The notes: generated from the letters alone by a model not told the origin. 64,000 nt of DNA from Trileptium ribeirensis (GCA_030248225.1 JASANE010003838.1:1-64000); one strand, 5' to 3'; numbered from the stretch's first letter, positions 47,495 to 60,130 are shown. Program-made: numbers and translations.

Positions 47495-47925
47495 ACCTAC
47501 GACGTATAATTTTATTCAGGGTAAATTCCAGAATATCTAAGATTATAAGCGTAACATAGCATATATTAAAATTGTGCGTATAGGCGTCTGAACGCACGGT
47601 CGGCTATGTCAGTTGAAACATAGCTAAAGGTACTTTCAAAGATTTGTATGCACTGCTATGTCGTTTTTACTCTTTCAAACTCGTGCTATCGCACTCGTTT
47701 GAACCCGACTTTGAATGCACCTTTAGATAATATGCTACAATACCTGAACTGTAGAATTAGTTATGTATAATATTCCTCTGAATGTTATAATTATATTACT
47801 TTAGGTTTTTCTCCAAAATTAACTACTGCTATATGAGTACACTACTATTTGTGCTTACTTTGTAAGCATATAATGTGAACAGATTTTATATATGATCCGT
47901 TAATTTAGCAATAATCGTTGCCATT

Positions 47926-50900
47926 ATGTTTCCTCGTTCCGTGGGACGAAACTACAAAACGTTATCTCAGTTTTGCGCTTTGGCTGTAGTATTGATGTTT
48001 GTTGAATGTGAGTTATTACAATTATTTGTTATAAAATATTTGACTTGTCCAGAACTTTTATGTTATATTCCATGGCCTAAAGTACGATCCGTTCCGATCC
48101 AATCAGTTTTTGGTCACATTGCATCTCATCCGAGCAAAGTCTGTGCCTACCGTTTGCCGATTGTATGCTAACTGGTTTTTTGATACCGATTCGAATCCGA
48201 TAATACGTCTCGAGCGCGAAATGGAATGTATTGAATCGGTTCGGATAGAAGCTCTGTGAATACGGCTTAATATAGAATTGTAAATGTTGCCATTCGGCAT
48301 TTTCCGAGTAAAGGTATCACACCGCAAGATATTGTTTTCTGCTTTTGTTAAACTGTATTATATATATGTCCACCGACCGACAAAGCTGCAATTAATTCGT
48401 TACATCATTACGGAGCGACTTCGAAGGAGAATGAAGACGTGATGTGCGTGACTAGTGTGATTTCAATAGTGCTACTGGACAGTGTGACTTAAGCCGCAGA
48501 AACACGAACAAACTATGCACATTTGACCCCTTAGGCGCAGATTCTGGGCTGCAAAGATCGCATAAATTAGGTAACTTAGATTTAGAAAGATCGATTTAGT
48601 GACCTGTGGTCAAAATTCCAGCTTAAATGTCAGCGATTTTTGCTTGTATCCTCCTAATAATATCCTATGTTTCTTTATAGTATAAGTTATATATTTCTCA
48701 TTATTATATTTTGCATTATCTATTTTTACAGTGGCACATATTTCTTGTAATTTTAGTAGCATAGAGGATAATTGAATTCAAATTTCGCATCGCTCCATAA
48801 TTGAAAAAGAATATTCGCCACTAGTTGACCTAAAACTGTAACTTTGATGTATGATCGGTACAGAGTGATTATTGATCTTCAGACGATTACGGTGCAAACT
48901 GGCATGTCTTACGCCTTTTTCATCTCATTTGACACGTGGAAAATTTTTCGCTCTCGTCTGTGCTGTTAAGAATATAACAGCGTATGTGTCTTCGTTTAGG
49001 TAAAAATGGTCAAACATGCATCTATGCTTTCTATGCACCTGATAATATTTAAACTCTGCTATAGCTGAAGTTTGATATTATTTGTCATTAAAACAAGTTG
49101 AAGCATATTTAACGCCTTCCGTCACAGGTTCTAAAGCTATACCGAAATACTGGCTTCATCTGCATTCTTGCGCTTTTAAGCACCAACATGGTAGGTGTCC
49201 AAGGTCATTCGGGCTAGATAAGTTGATGGTTCCGAACTAGTGTAGTAGATGGGGAAGTGCAGCGGTATTGTAGAATTTTGCGTGGAAATTACTCATATTT
49301 CGCTAAAATTTGCTATAATTTGGTGTAATTTTCATTATAGTTCGCTCATAATTGCTAAGATTTCTAAAATTTCCGCATGCCTCAGGCGCGAGGGGGTTTA
49401 ATATGGTCAAGTAAGGGTGGATTTCTCGGACCTTTAAAAAGTAAATCCCTACCCCATATGGCTACCTACGCGCTATATATGTCTAATTTTCTAAAATTTC
49501 TAACGTTGGGTTTGATAATATGTACCTAACATTTATATGAATAGTTATAAATTTGAAATATTACATTGTTTTGGTACTCGTGTGTGTTTATTTAGTGTGC
49601 CTAAAATACCTGTATGTAGATCTACCTTTATGATTTCATTATTTTAACAGAAATAAGCTCTCATATTACATGGCGAAGATTAAATCAATGATTAGACAGA
49701 CAGTTTTGGCAATTTAATTTTAGGCGCCTATAGCGAACTCGTATGTGAATCATATAAACGAAGAGAAATCAACAATTGCCGATCGCACTTCGGAAGCCAA
49801 GCCATGGCATCGGTTACGATATTTAACAAGCAAGTTATGAAAAAACATTGTAGGTAAGCGGCTACAGATATAAGATTTGCTAGCTTGTTTAGTTTTATTT
49901 AAGTTTTTATTGGTTGAGCGATGTAAAATTTTCTGTTTTCGTTCTGACTCCTTGTCGATGAACATAACACATTTATCGCCACTACGTACGCTTACATAAT
50001 CGTGGAACTAAAGCAGTATGTTTCGGTAAAAATACTTGTGCGAACAACATTGAATATAAACGTATAAATTTGTTATCGAGTTCTATGATAGGCGTGTGTA
50101 TTACCTTGGTTTTATACACATTTATCGATATTGTGACTTCTTGCAGAGAAGGAACGAAAACCTATGGTATAACAATTCGATATGTAATGTAAAACTTGTA
50201 GCTGTGTTCATCATAACAACGTCTGCAAACCCGATCTAAATAATGGTATACCTGAAGCAGTATTTTCCGGTAGCAGAATTCTTGCACTAAAAGTTTAAAT
50301 ATAAATTCATAAACATCGTTGAGTTTTACAATTCTATGCCGTACCTTGGTTACGTTTGTGGGTATACATTTTAGCAATTCATTATTTGACACGCCTTATA
50401 AATGTGTGCTCATGTAAACCGAAGTTAGCACAGTTAATATAGAAAGATAAGTGAAAAGAAGGTATAAGGTTTAGAAATCCTGTGTTAGACAAAAATAAAC
50501 CTGTCCATTACACTACCTTGCTTATATGAACGAATCGAAGGTATCTGATTTCTCTATAAATCACACTAGCTTTCTTAAAGACGTTTTGCTAAAGTCAGTT
50601 GATTTAACAGTGGGTGATGCAATGATCTTTATTCTCAATGATCTAAGAGCCTTACATCTGCACATTATGTGTTCTGCCTTATAGTACTCAGCACATGCTT
50701 TACATAATATTGTATCTGACAGTCTTAATTTATACATGTGATATGTAAGACCACAGTGTCCTGTTATCGCTGGAACTGTTTGACTAAGCCTAGACTAATT
50801 GAGCTTAAGCAAATAGCTGCTCCAATTTTTATTTTGTTTGCGCAGAAAAAACTCTTGTATGTCTACAATCCGACCTTCCGTACCAGTTATCATTAAATTT

Positions 50901-53900
50901 ATTACAATTCTATCGTCGCAACTGTGCATTTATCTCCCCACTCACTATGCCACCAGCTGGTTCAGGACCTATGAAGAGTTCAAGAGAGCCATTTCTTGTT
51001 AATTCACCAGCAATTTCCTTACCTTCTATACCGGAGTGGCCTAGTATCCATGTTAGTTTTACAGTATTATTGCGTCTTAGTAAACGGAGGCTTTTGATGC
51101 AATCTGAAACAAGCTTCGATCAGACTTTGCAGCCCTTAGTATCCTGAAGAGTAGCTTTGCTATCGGAAAATATTCAGATAGTCATGTCTGAAGTTTTGTC
51201 GTCCTGCAACATTTTGACACGGGCGTGTATGGAAAATATCTTAGCCTGAAAGACAGAACAAAAATGACCCAATGGAAAAGGTAAATCTTCTATTATCCAA
51301 CAGTAATCCAACAACAGAACTATCGTTACCGGATAGCTTCATCTTCGACCCGTCAACAAAGCATATAAGATTCTTATATTTAACGTTCTCATCGTACCAC
51401 TTGAACCAATTATTGCTAATAAGAAATATTGTTAACCAATTGGTTTCATCAGTAATTTCTTTTAGCATGGCATCACTTTGTCTACCGAGTACTCAGGGTT
51501 GCTTGTGATAGTTAACCATAAACACGTGATCTAATTCAGTCCCATACCAATTCCAAAGTCCTAAATTATCTAGGCGAATAAAGTGACGTATAGTCATCTC
51601 TTCGATCTTCTATATCCAGTGGGATAATGTGTAGTAACATTTCCATGCCCAAAGTTGGTGAAGAATTCATAGTCCCAGAGTAATGTTGCGTAGTATGATC
51701 ATGTTATATGTCCATAAAACTGTTTGTGATCAAATATCCCAGATCTTGCCTTTGCCGACTGACAGGCTACTCAGACTTCTAATACATTTCTTGACACCGA
51801 TCCAAGTGGACACCCCAGTATAACTTTAAATCTAACAAAACGCCCAAATATTTGACCTCAATTTTGAGAGGAATAATGCCCCGAAAACAGCTAAATCATC
51901 AAATCATACAGGTAATCTTTTTTGCGCATTACCTGTAATACGTACTTTTTACACCATCTTTCTAAATCATCCAACGATCTTTGTAATCGATTTCTGAACG
52001 GCTGTATGCTACCACTAGTTGCTATTATAGCCACGCGGCATCAAAGCATGCTTGAGCATACAAGCCATGATTAAGGTTATTTAACTTGACAGCAATTTCA
52101 TCAACAAGTGCCCACAGCATTTGCGACAAAATTTCACCTTGAATACAACCTCAAGTTAAAACAGCAATCACTGAGCGTGATATATGATGGTTACTGGGGT
52201 CACCTTAAGGTTAGTCGCGCATTATAAACACGTTTGTGTGTATACATTTTAGCATCTAACTATTTGACATGCCCTATAAATCTGTGCTCCTGTAAACCGA
52301 AGTTAGCATAGTCGATATAGCTAAATGTTTTTGGGCTAATGTGTTTCTGACGCACCAGCCCCCCAAACAAACACACTGCCAACCATGCCTTTGTGAAATC
52401 TGCCCTTCATGACTGCCATGCTCGAGCGGTTATTAGCCGTCCAGATTTGTGCAAAAAGTTGCAGTCAGAAATGGAGTACCTGGCTTGGGAAATTTGATAG
52501 GGCAAGTTTTTTTAGACTATTTTGATTTTTTGTGTAGGTTATCGAACTTCAGGTCGTGTAGTTCTCCAGAACCCGCCAACCCAAATGGGGCGTTCGGAGA
52601 GTATGCTAAACACAGCAAACATAAATCGTATGTCACTGCCACACTTTTATGGCAAGTAACTGCAATAAGGTTATGCTTTAGATATCATTATTTATGCCAT
52701 GGAAAAACATTTTTTGTCTGCTTTTCTCTCTGTAAACATCATTTTTGGTCTTTGATCGTCAGTTGTTGATCAAATATTTTTTTAATTCGCAGACGTTTTG
52801 AAATGTTGGATATGTTAAGGCTAATCTATTATATAACGATTTTTTCAGGATAGTGAGTCAGCTCAATCGTTGTGGTAAGAAGTATCCGGAATGCGAAAAG
52901 AACAATACCACAACGAGCCAGGGTTGGAAATCAGCTAACACTGTCTCTCAAATATTCGATATACTTTGTGATAAAGGTAAGTACTATATTTTAACCAGTC
53001 AAACTTTGTTAGTGTCAAGATTTTAACGTAAACGGTAACGGTGAGCTAAGGCGACATGTCACAAAATTCTTGTCCAATGTTTTAGTACCCAACAAAATGG
53101 AAATCGCCGATTAGAACAGCACTACGTTATAGTATGCTGCACCATGGTAACGACAATAAATGTAGGTCTTAACAATAACTTTACAATACGTATTAAAACC
53201 TGTTCTGACAACGGTTTGGCAGTATCTTTTAAATGCTATATGACTAGAATACTGGTCACCGCAAAAATACATAACGGACTTGAATCAATTAATTTGAACT
53301 GATTAAACATTCTGTATAGCACTATGATAATTGCAGAACCATTTTGCAAACAACTTATGTTCTAGAGGCATGCAGTAGTTCTATTCAGCAATTAGTCCTG
53401 TCTGGTCAGTGCTGAAAGAGAACCAAAAAGGTACGATGTAATGAATGGTAAAGAATCATAATAGGTTTCAACAGCATGGGATTCGTAGTTAAGCACGCTC
53501 GTTGATCGTAGTCGACTCTGATCCTATACCTCTAGTGCGAGCCTGGTGAACATTATACCTCTAATTTATTTGTTGCCTTTGTCATGTTTCTAGACAAAAC
53601 CGACTCACAACTTGAATCATGCAAAATAAATACTAACAGGCTTGAGTTGTTGACTGCTTTCTGAACTGCCGTGTCGCGCCTAATGCATTAAATTCGAGAA
53701 AAACACTCACTTTTTGTATTAAATCAACAACTTGATAGAAAAGAACTATAACCCGTTACACCATTTTGAGATAAAGTCTTATATATGTGCCTTTTACTAC
53801 TTTTGGCTTTGCCCAAACGAATTTCGTTTCGTTTCTAAATAGTGGTGGCCATTAATAAGTTACCAATTTTACTACATAGTGTGGACATAAAATTTCATAT

Positions 53901-56900
53901 CCAGATTTGTTTTTGCTTTTTTGTTTTGTCAAATGAAATGTATTATAGACTGATTTGTTCAGTGTTAGAGATGTTTTTTGTGTTTTTAGATAAAATGTAT
54001 CGAATGCTAAATTTTACTGTAGTTGGAATTTCGCCAACCAAGACGCTTAACACCGTAACGTATATGCTAATGTGGTGTACTGTAGTAGTGAATAACAGTA
54101 TATTAGCAATTGCACGGTCACACATCCAGAAGTGTCGAGTTTGGTAGTATCATGGCGTTCCGAGTATGGTAATTAAAAATAATTAATCCTTCGCTGTGCT
54201 TGGATTAACTCCCGTTAAGCAAGCCAATAGTCCCTTGATTCCTTTGTCAGGTTTATTGAGGAACTCGTTTCTCCAATAATGAACTTCTGCAAACACAACA
54301 ATAACGAAAAAATAACAACAACATCCAATAACGAAAAATATTGCTTTTCATATCTCAAATAGTTTTTGAGACACGGATAGCTTAGCGTCAATAGTATCCT
54401 CCGTATATAAGTCCTTTGAACGTGAACTTTTCCAACGTCCATGTCGCATTACCAGCCGCTGAGAAACATTCGCGAAAGCTGCAGCGGACGCACGTCCACG
54501 CAGCGACAAAGCCAATAAAACCATTGCGCAAATATTCGGTAACGAAGGCCGCACCCAAATCACACACGATAAGATGTCTGACATAAAATAGTACAAGGAC
54601 GCTTAACCGAAACGGGAGAGTGGTTGGGAAAACTGTTTCCGAAATTAATACTACGATGTAGTAGGAAAAACGAGAAAGACCTCAACAAATAGAGCATATC
54701 AGCAACTACTTATACACTGTTAGTTATGCAAAATAACCGGGTAGCTAATGTCTAGCTTAACAGACCATTAAAGGCGCTCTAAAAGTACGTTAGCGAGTTT
54801 CGGTTGGGATGGCAGAAGAGTGCAAAAACCGATTATTTAATAAGATAATAGCGTAAACAATGTTTAATAACTACAGGTAGCGTGCGGTTTTTGTGATATG
54901 TGAAAATTTCATGCTCCAAACAGTAAATCTATTGGGAATTCTAACTTTGATTAGGAGCACGTGTGAGACCTTCTGAACAACTGCGCTAACAGCATTTTTT
55001 CAAATTATTATGAACACATTGTAAACTAATGCTACAGGAAACGTGAGCAACAGACTATATTCTGCCATAAATCGCTACTGTAGTTGTGTACATGTAGTCG
55101 TAGGAAGAACTTATAATTATCGTTTATAAAAGATTGGGTGAACTTGAATGTACATTGTCACTTTGGAGGGAGTTAAAACAAAGGAACAAAGGTATCATCG
55201 TCACCGACATCATGCCTTTATCTAATATTTTTTAGCCATTTTATCTTAAAATGAAATTTTATAAAATAATTCTGATTTAATATATATACCTACTGTTGTA
55301 TATCATTATAGAATTTTTGGATTTGCATTTTCCGTGCATAATGGCTAAGATGGGAAGTGAAAATGTTTGCCGTTGGAATACGTCGGATCCGGCGATGAAC
55401 GCAGCAATGCGAACAGCTGCTCATACTGGCGCTCCGATTAATGAAGCAACATTTTGCAAGTAGGATCACAAGCTTTTTGATCATTTACAATTTAGTCAAA
55501 TACAAAAAATACTAATCTGCGTAGGCAGAGGATACAGATGTATGGTTCATTTGTCGTACAACTTTTATAACAGCTACACAAAATATAGAATATTTTCAGC
55601 AGCCGTACTAGTGCAGAATTATTTAAATTTTCTAATACATAAAACTTTAGTAGCAATGCTTAAGAAATTTGTTATATCATCCGTAGTAATAAAATTTTTA
55701 TTGGTACACATTAATCCAGCAGCATTTTGACAAGTTCATATATCTGCTGTGTCATTTTTTTAAAAGTTGCACAATTCATATCGCATTTTTCTGATATGAA
55801 ACAGTGTAGCAGGTTTGTCAAGAAATTTGTGGCAGGGTGCTGCGGCAGCTAACATTTCTCTACGGATTCTACATTTCAGCTTAGCCTATTTAGCAGAGTA
55901 ATGCAGTGTCTAGATGCGGACAGCTTGAAAAAGGCGCTATTTGGACAATGTACACTGAGCCATCAGCACACTGAGCAATCAACATGTTATATTTCTGTGT
56001 AGTGAAACGGTAAACGTGTTTTTACAGTTTCCTAGTATGCCAAACGTTGTTTAGCGGAACTTTGTTATCAGGAGTGTTCAAGTTGCTAAATTAACTGCAG
56101 TATTTAGAGTTTCCGTTATTTGTAACGTCATGTGAGTCTTTTTACGCGCAGTCTCTTTTCGGAGCCTACGAGTTTTAGCTAGTTATTGTTTATGTTGGTT
56201 TTCTTTCCGTCTTAATACTTCACGCACAGTAGATGTAGCCTTACGAAACATCACTCTAATACAGAAATGCGAACTCAGACATACAAATTATTACGTTGAT
56301 TTTACATTTGGACAAAGTTCGACACTAAATTATAGGACAAACCAATCAAAATTGCAGCAGTTTCAGCCACTCTTTGCAAAATAAAACATATTTTACACAA
56401 AAAGTATTTCGAATATCCTTACCTTGTCGGACAATCCCGTATTTCTAAATACTGTATAACACAGGTAAACTCCAGGAAAGCGTTGCTTTTCTGAATTTCG
56501 GGCCAATGTAGTAGCCGGAATTACCAGTCCAAAATAGTTAAAATTGAGACATTCATTCATGATTAAAACAAGAAGTAATCGCAATGTTTTATTTTCAATT
56601 TAGAGATTAGTTGTAAGCCATAGGTGTCCTGGGCCTATACGGGAATAAATGGTCCCAAACACGGGGCATAGCGGTGGCCATATGTTGTAAGTGTAGCAAT
56701 ATAGATGATAACAAAATATTATATGTATAAGTATTATATATATGTATGTGATTTGCTGATAATTGTTAATATTTTTTCCGTCCCTTCGGCACACAACAAG
56801 GAGATGGCATATATAACTTTGGCTGTAAGGCGCTGCACCCCTGTGGACATATAAGTGTAGTTCAAGTCTAACGTAAATTAATTTTCTATCTGAAATTTAT

Positions 56901-59900
56901 TTTTTCTTAATTTCAGGGCGCTCAACTTCTACCTATCGTGCATCGAGGAACCTGTAGCACGCCATTGCGGTCACAAGGCCTCGCGCGGTATTACCGACGT
57001 CCTCTACTTCTCAGCTCGATTTGTACCAAATTGTGTCGTTGTCGTACCGAAACAAACAAATAGCATCGATGCCCAACAATACACCAGCAGTGCGGCGTCG
57101 TCATATCGTATAGTTTCTTTGGATATGGTGCCAACTCTAATGGACCATTGCCTCACAGAGTTGAACTGTTTGGAAAAGTTGCTTGATGCTCCCTTTCTGC
57201 TAATCATGGAAACCTTTCGGCCATGGCTGATATCCCAATTCAATAAAACAACGGTCTTTGTCAACACTGTTTTCCCTGTTGTTTTGTACTTAAATAGTTT
57301 TAATTCAGGCGCTTGATATCATTGGGCATCTATTGCAGTGTTACTAATGATACTGTATTGCTTACATTTTGGCTGAGTATCAGGAATATTTTCTAAACTG
57401 TTGGAATACATCTACGTGACGGCTACGTATCAGCGACTGGCTGGATATTCCGCAAAGTCTTGGAATACTTCTGCAATGACTCGAACGAATGGGATGCTAT
57501 TGAATTACATTGCGCGGTGGAGTGTCTGGAGTAAATTGCGCGGAATACGACGGTATACCGCGTACTACTGCGACTGGCGATACAGCATAACAGTCTATTT
57601 GAGCTACTCCATTGTATATAAAAAACTACTGGACTGCTGGCGAATAATTAGCATTTTACATATTTTTCATTGACATGTGAACGCCAAATGTTGACATCTC
57701 TATTTTCCGAGAGAAAGCAAACGGGATGAATCAGCACTTTAGTGTACTTAAGTTTTTTGTTTCGAAAATAACTTGAATCAGAATAACGTCCATGATACGT
57801 TATTGCTGAATAGATGCCTAAAACATAAGTATCAAAGCAGGACATACGGTGTTTTACGTTTATTTTCCGAATAGTTACCAGGAATCATATTATGTGTTTT
57901 TATATTTCACGGGAAGATAACAATTTCATGACACGGGTTGATAAACGATGAGGTTCGTTTTATGACTATTTTTCATTATGGTCAGTCAACGAAAAAACTA
58001 AAAGATAACGCGGAACCAAGCTTATAAATAACTTAGTCGTTAGTGTACGAAGAGTTCGGCAAAATGCTTGAGGTTAAATTCTGTGTTTCTGCAAAACTTT
58101 GTTCTGCGGTTATGCGAAATATACACTAATTCGTTCATAAAATATATATAGAATAAATATTTGCACACGATATATTAGAGACTTTGAAATATGAAAGTTT
58201 TTGCATCGTGGTGTGTGAAAATAGCACATGCATATGAGCAGTACACGTCAACAATCTCTATGTATGATGTTCTAGCCAATGTTCTCATAGTTCCAACCAA
58301 TGTTGTTAATTAAAATAGCCAAGCTTATGTGTGCTCTTACAAAGTATTTCGATATTAATATACATGAAAACTACTACTCGTCCAAATGGAATATGGTATG
58401 TTGTTTGCTGAGATTTGCTATGTTGGGACCTTGATTAGAACCTAAACGGTTTCTTGTAACGTAAATATTTCTTGCAAAGTTTAAGCACATAGTACTGCGT
58501 GTATGATGCTAAAATATGTATATATAATGTTTGGTAAAAACGTTATTAAAACAATGCCAGATTAAGATTCAAAACCGAGTTTTAGTGCAACGAAATGCAA
58601 CCAATGTAATCACTAATCCAATCAGCCATTTCTAAGACAATTATGTGTTATTTTTAATATAAAATTCTTAGGTATCTAGGCTCCATCGGCTATTGGGCGT
58701 GGGTGGTGCTGGTAGCTGGAGTATATGCTGCGCAGCAGTGAACGCGGCATATGTGGCGAGCCCATAATTTTCCACAATTTTTACTTATAATTCTTTTGAT
58801 TTTCCTCAATCTTTCCTTATAATTTTGTAGCTTTGCTGATATAAAACTCCCATAATTCTTTGCCCGCGAAAGAGGTGGAAAATCAACGGACATCATAGGC
58901 CTTAAAGGAGGGCGTAGATCCGAATCTTAATGGATAACCCATCTACTCTTTATGAAGGGTTATTAGTCTAAAAATTCACTGGTATCATATCTTTTAAATT
59001 ATAGCTTCTGTAGTAAATAATACAATAATGTTGACTTTGTCTTAAAATAAAATTCAAATTTATTGTATTAAAAGTATTCAAACTAGAATATGTTCTAACA
59101 CGTTCTTAACAAAGTAAATAAGCGTCAGGATCGATGTAATATTGTACTTATAACATGGGATGGCTTAGATATTTGTTAAACTTACCTATAATCAATGCGG
59201 TTATTTGGAAATCTGGTAACAAAAGCTCGAAAAATCAACTAATAGACAATTTGAGAACGTTACTTTAAAATTCTTAAATTAACTAAACCTTTTTAGGGGA
59301 GCTTCAAATCATATGGAGAACTATTAAAATTGCACTAAAGAATAAAATCTAATGTTGACCTGCATAAGTTCAATCTGGAGATCGGCCGACGAAAAAATAA
59401 CTATGTTACCTACCTTGATTAACGACTGAACTCATTGAAATACAAAACGAAATAATATAAAATTAATGTTTACAAGCTAAGTGGCTTGTCAAACTTCATG
59501 CTGCGTTGAGACCGTTGAGTTGGAGTGGGAGCCATTGTTTTTAAGTATTGGGTAGCCAGGTAAAACCAATAGTAATAGTTAAATCCAACAAAATGGATAA
59601 ATAATAAAATGATTTAATAGATATCAACCATCGAAGGTTCCACAATGAAACAAACCAAAGTGTATTCCTTGCAAAGATGCAGAATATAACAGGAACAATT
59701 GGTCAATTCTGGTCCACCTATTTCATAGCCATATCGGAATATCAGAATGAACCTAACAGTATCCGAAATTCACACACTCTGACCCCGATTGTCGTGTTTC
59801 ATGAAGTCCTACACGTTAACACAACACCATCGTCACGAACAAGAAACGCAAACAATATCGGCTTATTAAAATTTGGTAAACCAACAATTTACCATTGTCT

Positions 59901-60027
59901 AAATTCATGCTTATAACACATCAAATGTATTCATATTTACTGTCACAATATCTTTAGGTACGGTTTGGCATCAAGTTTCGACAACCGGGGTTCACCAAAG
60001 GCAAGAAACCTCCAACTACCCAGCTGA
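47926..60027 (+). CDS. Secreted cysteine-rich protein, seven exons
   Basis: Exons read 47926-48007, 52516-52627, 52849-52976, 55312-55459, 56917-56987, 57434-57530 and 59958-60027 (TGA 60025-60027). End phases 1,2,1,2,1,2 match every following acceptor, and the joined frame has no stop, giving about 235 residues. Donors include GTGAGT, GTATGT and GTAAGT; most acceptors follow pyrimidine tracts. Exon 1 encodes a leader with hydrophobic core FCALAVVLMFV. The rest has 13 cysteines and sequons NNT, NTS and NDS, so a secreted or surface-bound disulfide-rich protein is expected. The pattern C-x8-C-G followed by FC and HC recalls nematode/arthropod DUF19- or CPG4-like ectodomains, but that family call is only a resemblance. 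Introns are 4.5, 0.2, 2.3, 1.5, 0.4 and 2.4 kb and hold transposon relics. Exons 2-6 are the safest. Exon 7 rests on phase and on the AATAAA at 60131. Function unknown. Confidence 0.72.
49188..49455 (+). repeat. TAGGTGTCC family copy in intron 1
   Basis: It starts GGTAGGTGTCCAAGGTCATT, then has a G-rich segment and loose AAATTTGCTATAATTTGG-type repeats to 49380 and a GC-rich end. Confidence 0.55.
50352..50442. repeat. Direct repeat flanking the LINE, copy 1
   Basis: 91 bases from ACGTTTGTGGGTATACATTT to ATATAG. It matches 52230-52320 over its full length at about 85% by eye, with no gaps. Confidence 0.85.
50443..52229 (-). mobile_element. 5'-truncated Jockey/I-type LINE in intron 1
   Basis: On the - strand, with many stops and shifts: GCIQGEILSQMLW (about 52150), the RT motif before the palm; VKYLGVLLDLKLYWGVH (about 51820); LLHIIPLDIEDR (about 51620); RNase H start LICFVDGSKMK (about 51375), FPLGHFCSVFQAKIFSIHAR, IFSDSKATLQDTK, VKLTWILGHSGIEGKEIAGE; then a gag-like zinc motif TGHCGLTYHMYKL, CKACAEYYKAEHIMCRCKAL (about 50650). 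This is the 3' half of a non-LTR ORF2 with RNase H. The palm YADD region is lost. It lies antisense in intron 1. Confidence 0.85.
52230..52320. repeat. Direct repeat flanking the LINE, copy 2
   Basis: The equal-length partner of 50352-50442. The LINE fills exactly the space between them, so the pair looks like an unusually long, old target duplication. Confidence 0.85.
54348..54525 (-). pseudogene. Tyrosine recombinase C-terminus, relic
   Basis: The - strand frame has LSLRGRASAAAFANVSQRLV, then MRHGRWKSSRSKDLYTEDTI, then LSVSQKL. This matches the end of tyrosine recombinases in animal transposons (DIRS- or Crypton-like or related integrases). There the box is HSLR.G.A..AA, then HGRWKS, then the nucleophile Y about nine residues later. 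The catalytic H before SLR is lost (ALSLR). No N-terminal part was found. It sits antisense in intron 3 of the secreted-protein gene. Confidence 0.62.
56616..56700 (+). repeat. TAGGTGTCC family copy in intron 4
   Basis: It reads CATAGGTGTCCTGGGCCTAT and then a short G-rich part. Confidence 0.45.
56917..57316 (+). other. Alternative read-through form of exon 5
   Basis: If exon 5 is not spliced at 56987, its frame stays open for 132 codons to TGA at 57316. The added stretch, with motifs such as VPNC and TELNCLEKLL, is GC-richer than its surroundings and poor in stops in other frames too, which is usual for coding DNA. It ends in a hydrophobic tail (VFVNTVFPVVLYL) that could be a membrane or GPI-type end. 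No AATAAA follows closely. Either this is an alternative last exon, or the open frame is chance and the splice to 57434 is the main form. Confidence 0.4.
58668..58915 (+). repeat. TAGGTGTCC family copy in intron 6
   Basis: TTAGGTATCTAGGCTCCATC, then a G-rich segment, then CATAATTTTCCACAATTTTT-type repeats to about 58860. Confidence 0.5.
59665..59916 (+). CDS. Coding-like frame, unrecognised
   Basis: About 83 open codons within intron 6 (ISEYQNEPNSIRNSHTLTPI, then VVFHEVLHVNTTPSSRTRN). The composition is more protein-like than its surroundings. It has no clean acceptor in a phase fitting the gene around it, so it may be an unlinked chance frame or an old insert. Confidence 0.18.
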   Translation, partial: FLAKMQNITGTIGQFWSTYFIAISEYQNEPNSIRNSHTLTPIVVFHEVLHVNTTPSSRTRNANNIGLLKFGKPTIYHCLNSCL

Positions 60028-60130
60028 AGGTCAATAGTCAACGACTAGTGCAAAGCTGGCCGAGGAGTCAACCCAAGTCGTAGGCCAGGTTTCGCGGAAG
60101 TATTTCTTACGTAGGACATGAAACGTGTAG

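Noticed and set aside
52538..52655. Alternative exon 2 starting at 52538 and ending at GGCAA|GTAACT
   Set aside because: Phases fit, but the donor is weaker and the peptide less natural than the 52516-52627 exon with its GTATGT donor and pyrimidine-rich acceptor.
57004..57267. Open frame on the - strand over exon 5
   Set aside because: Shadow of the + strand coding region.
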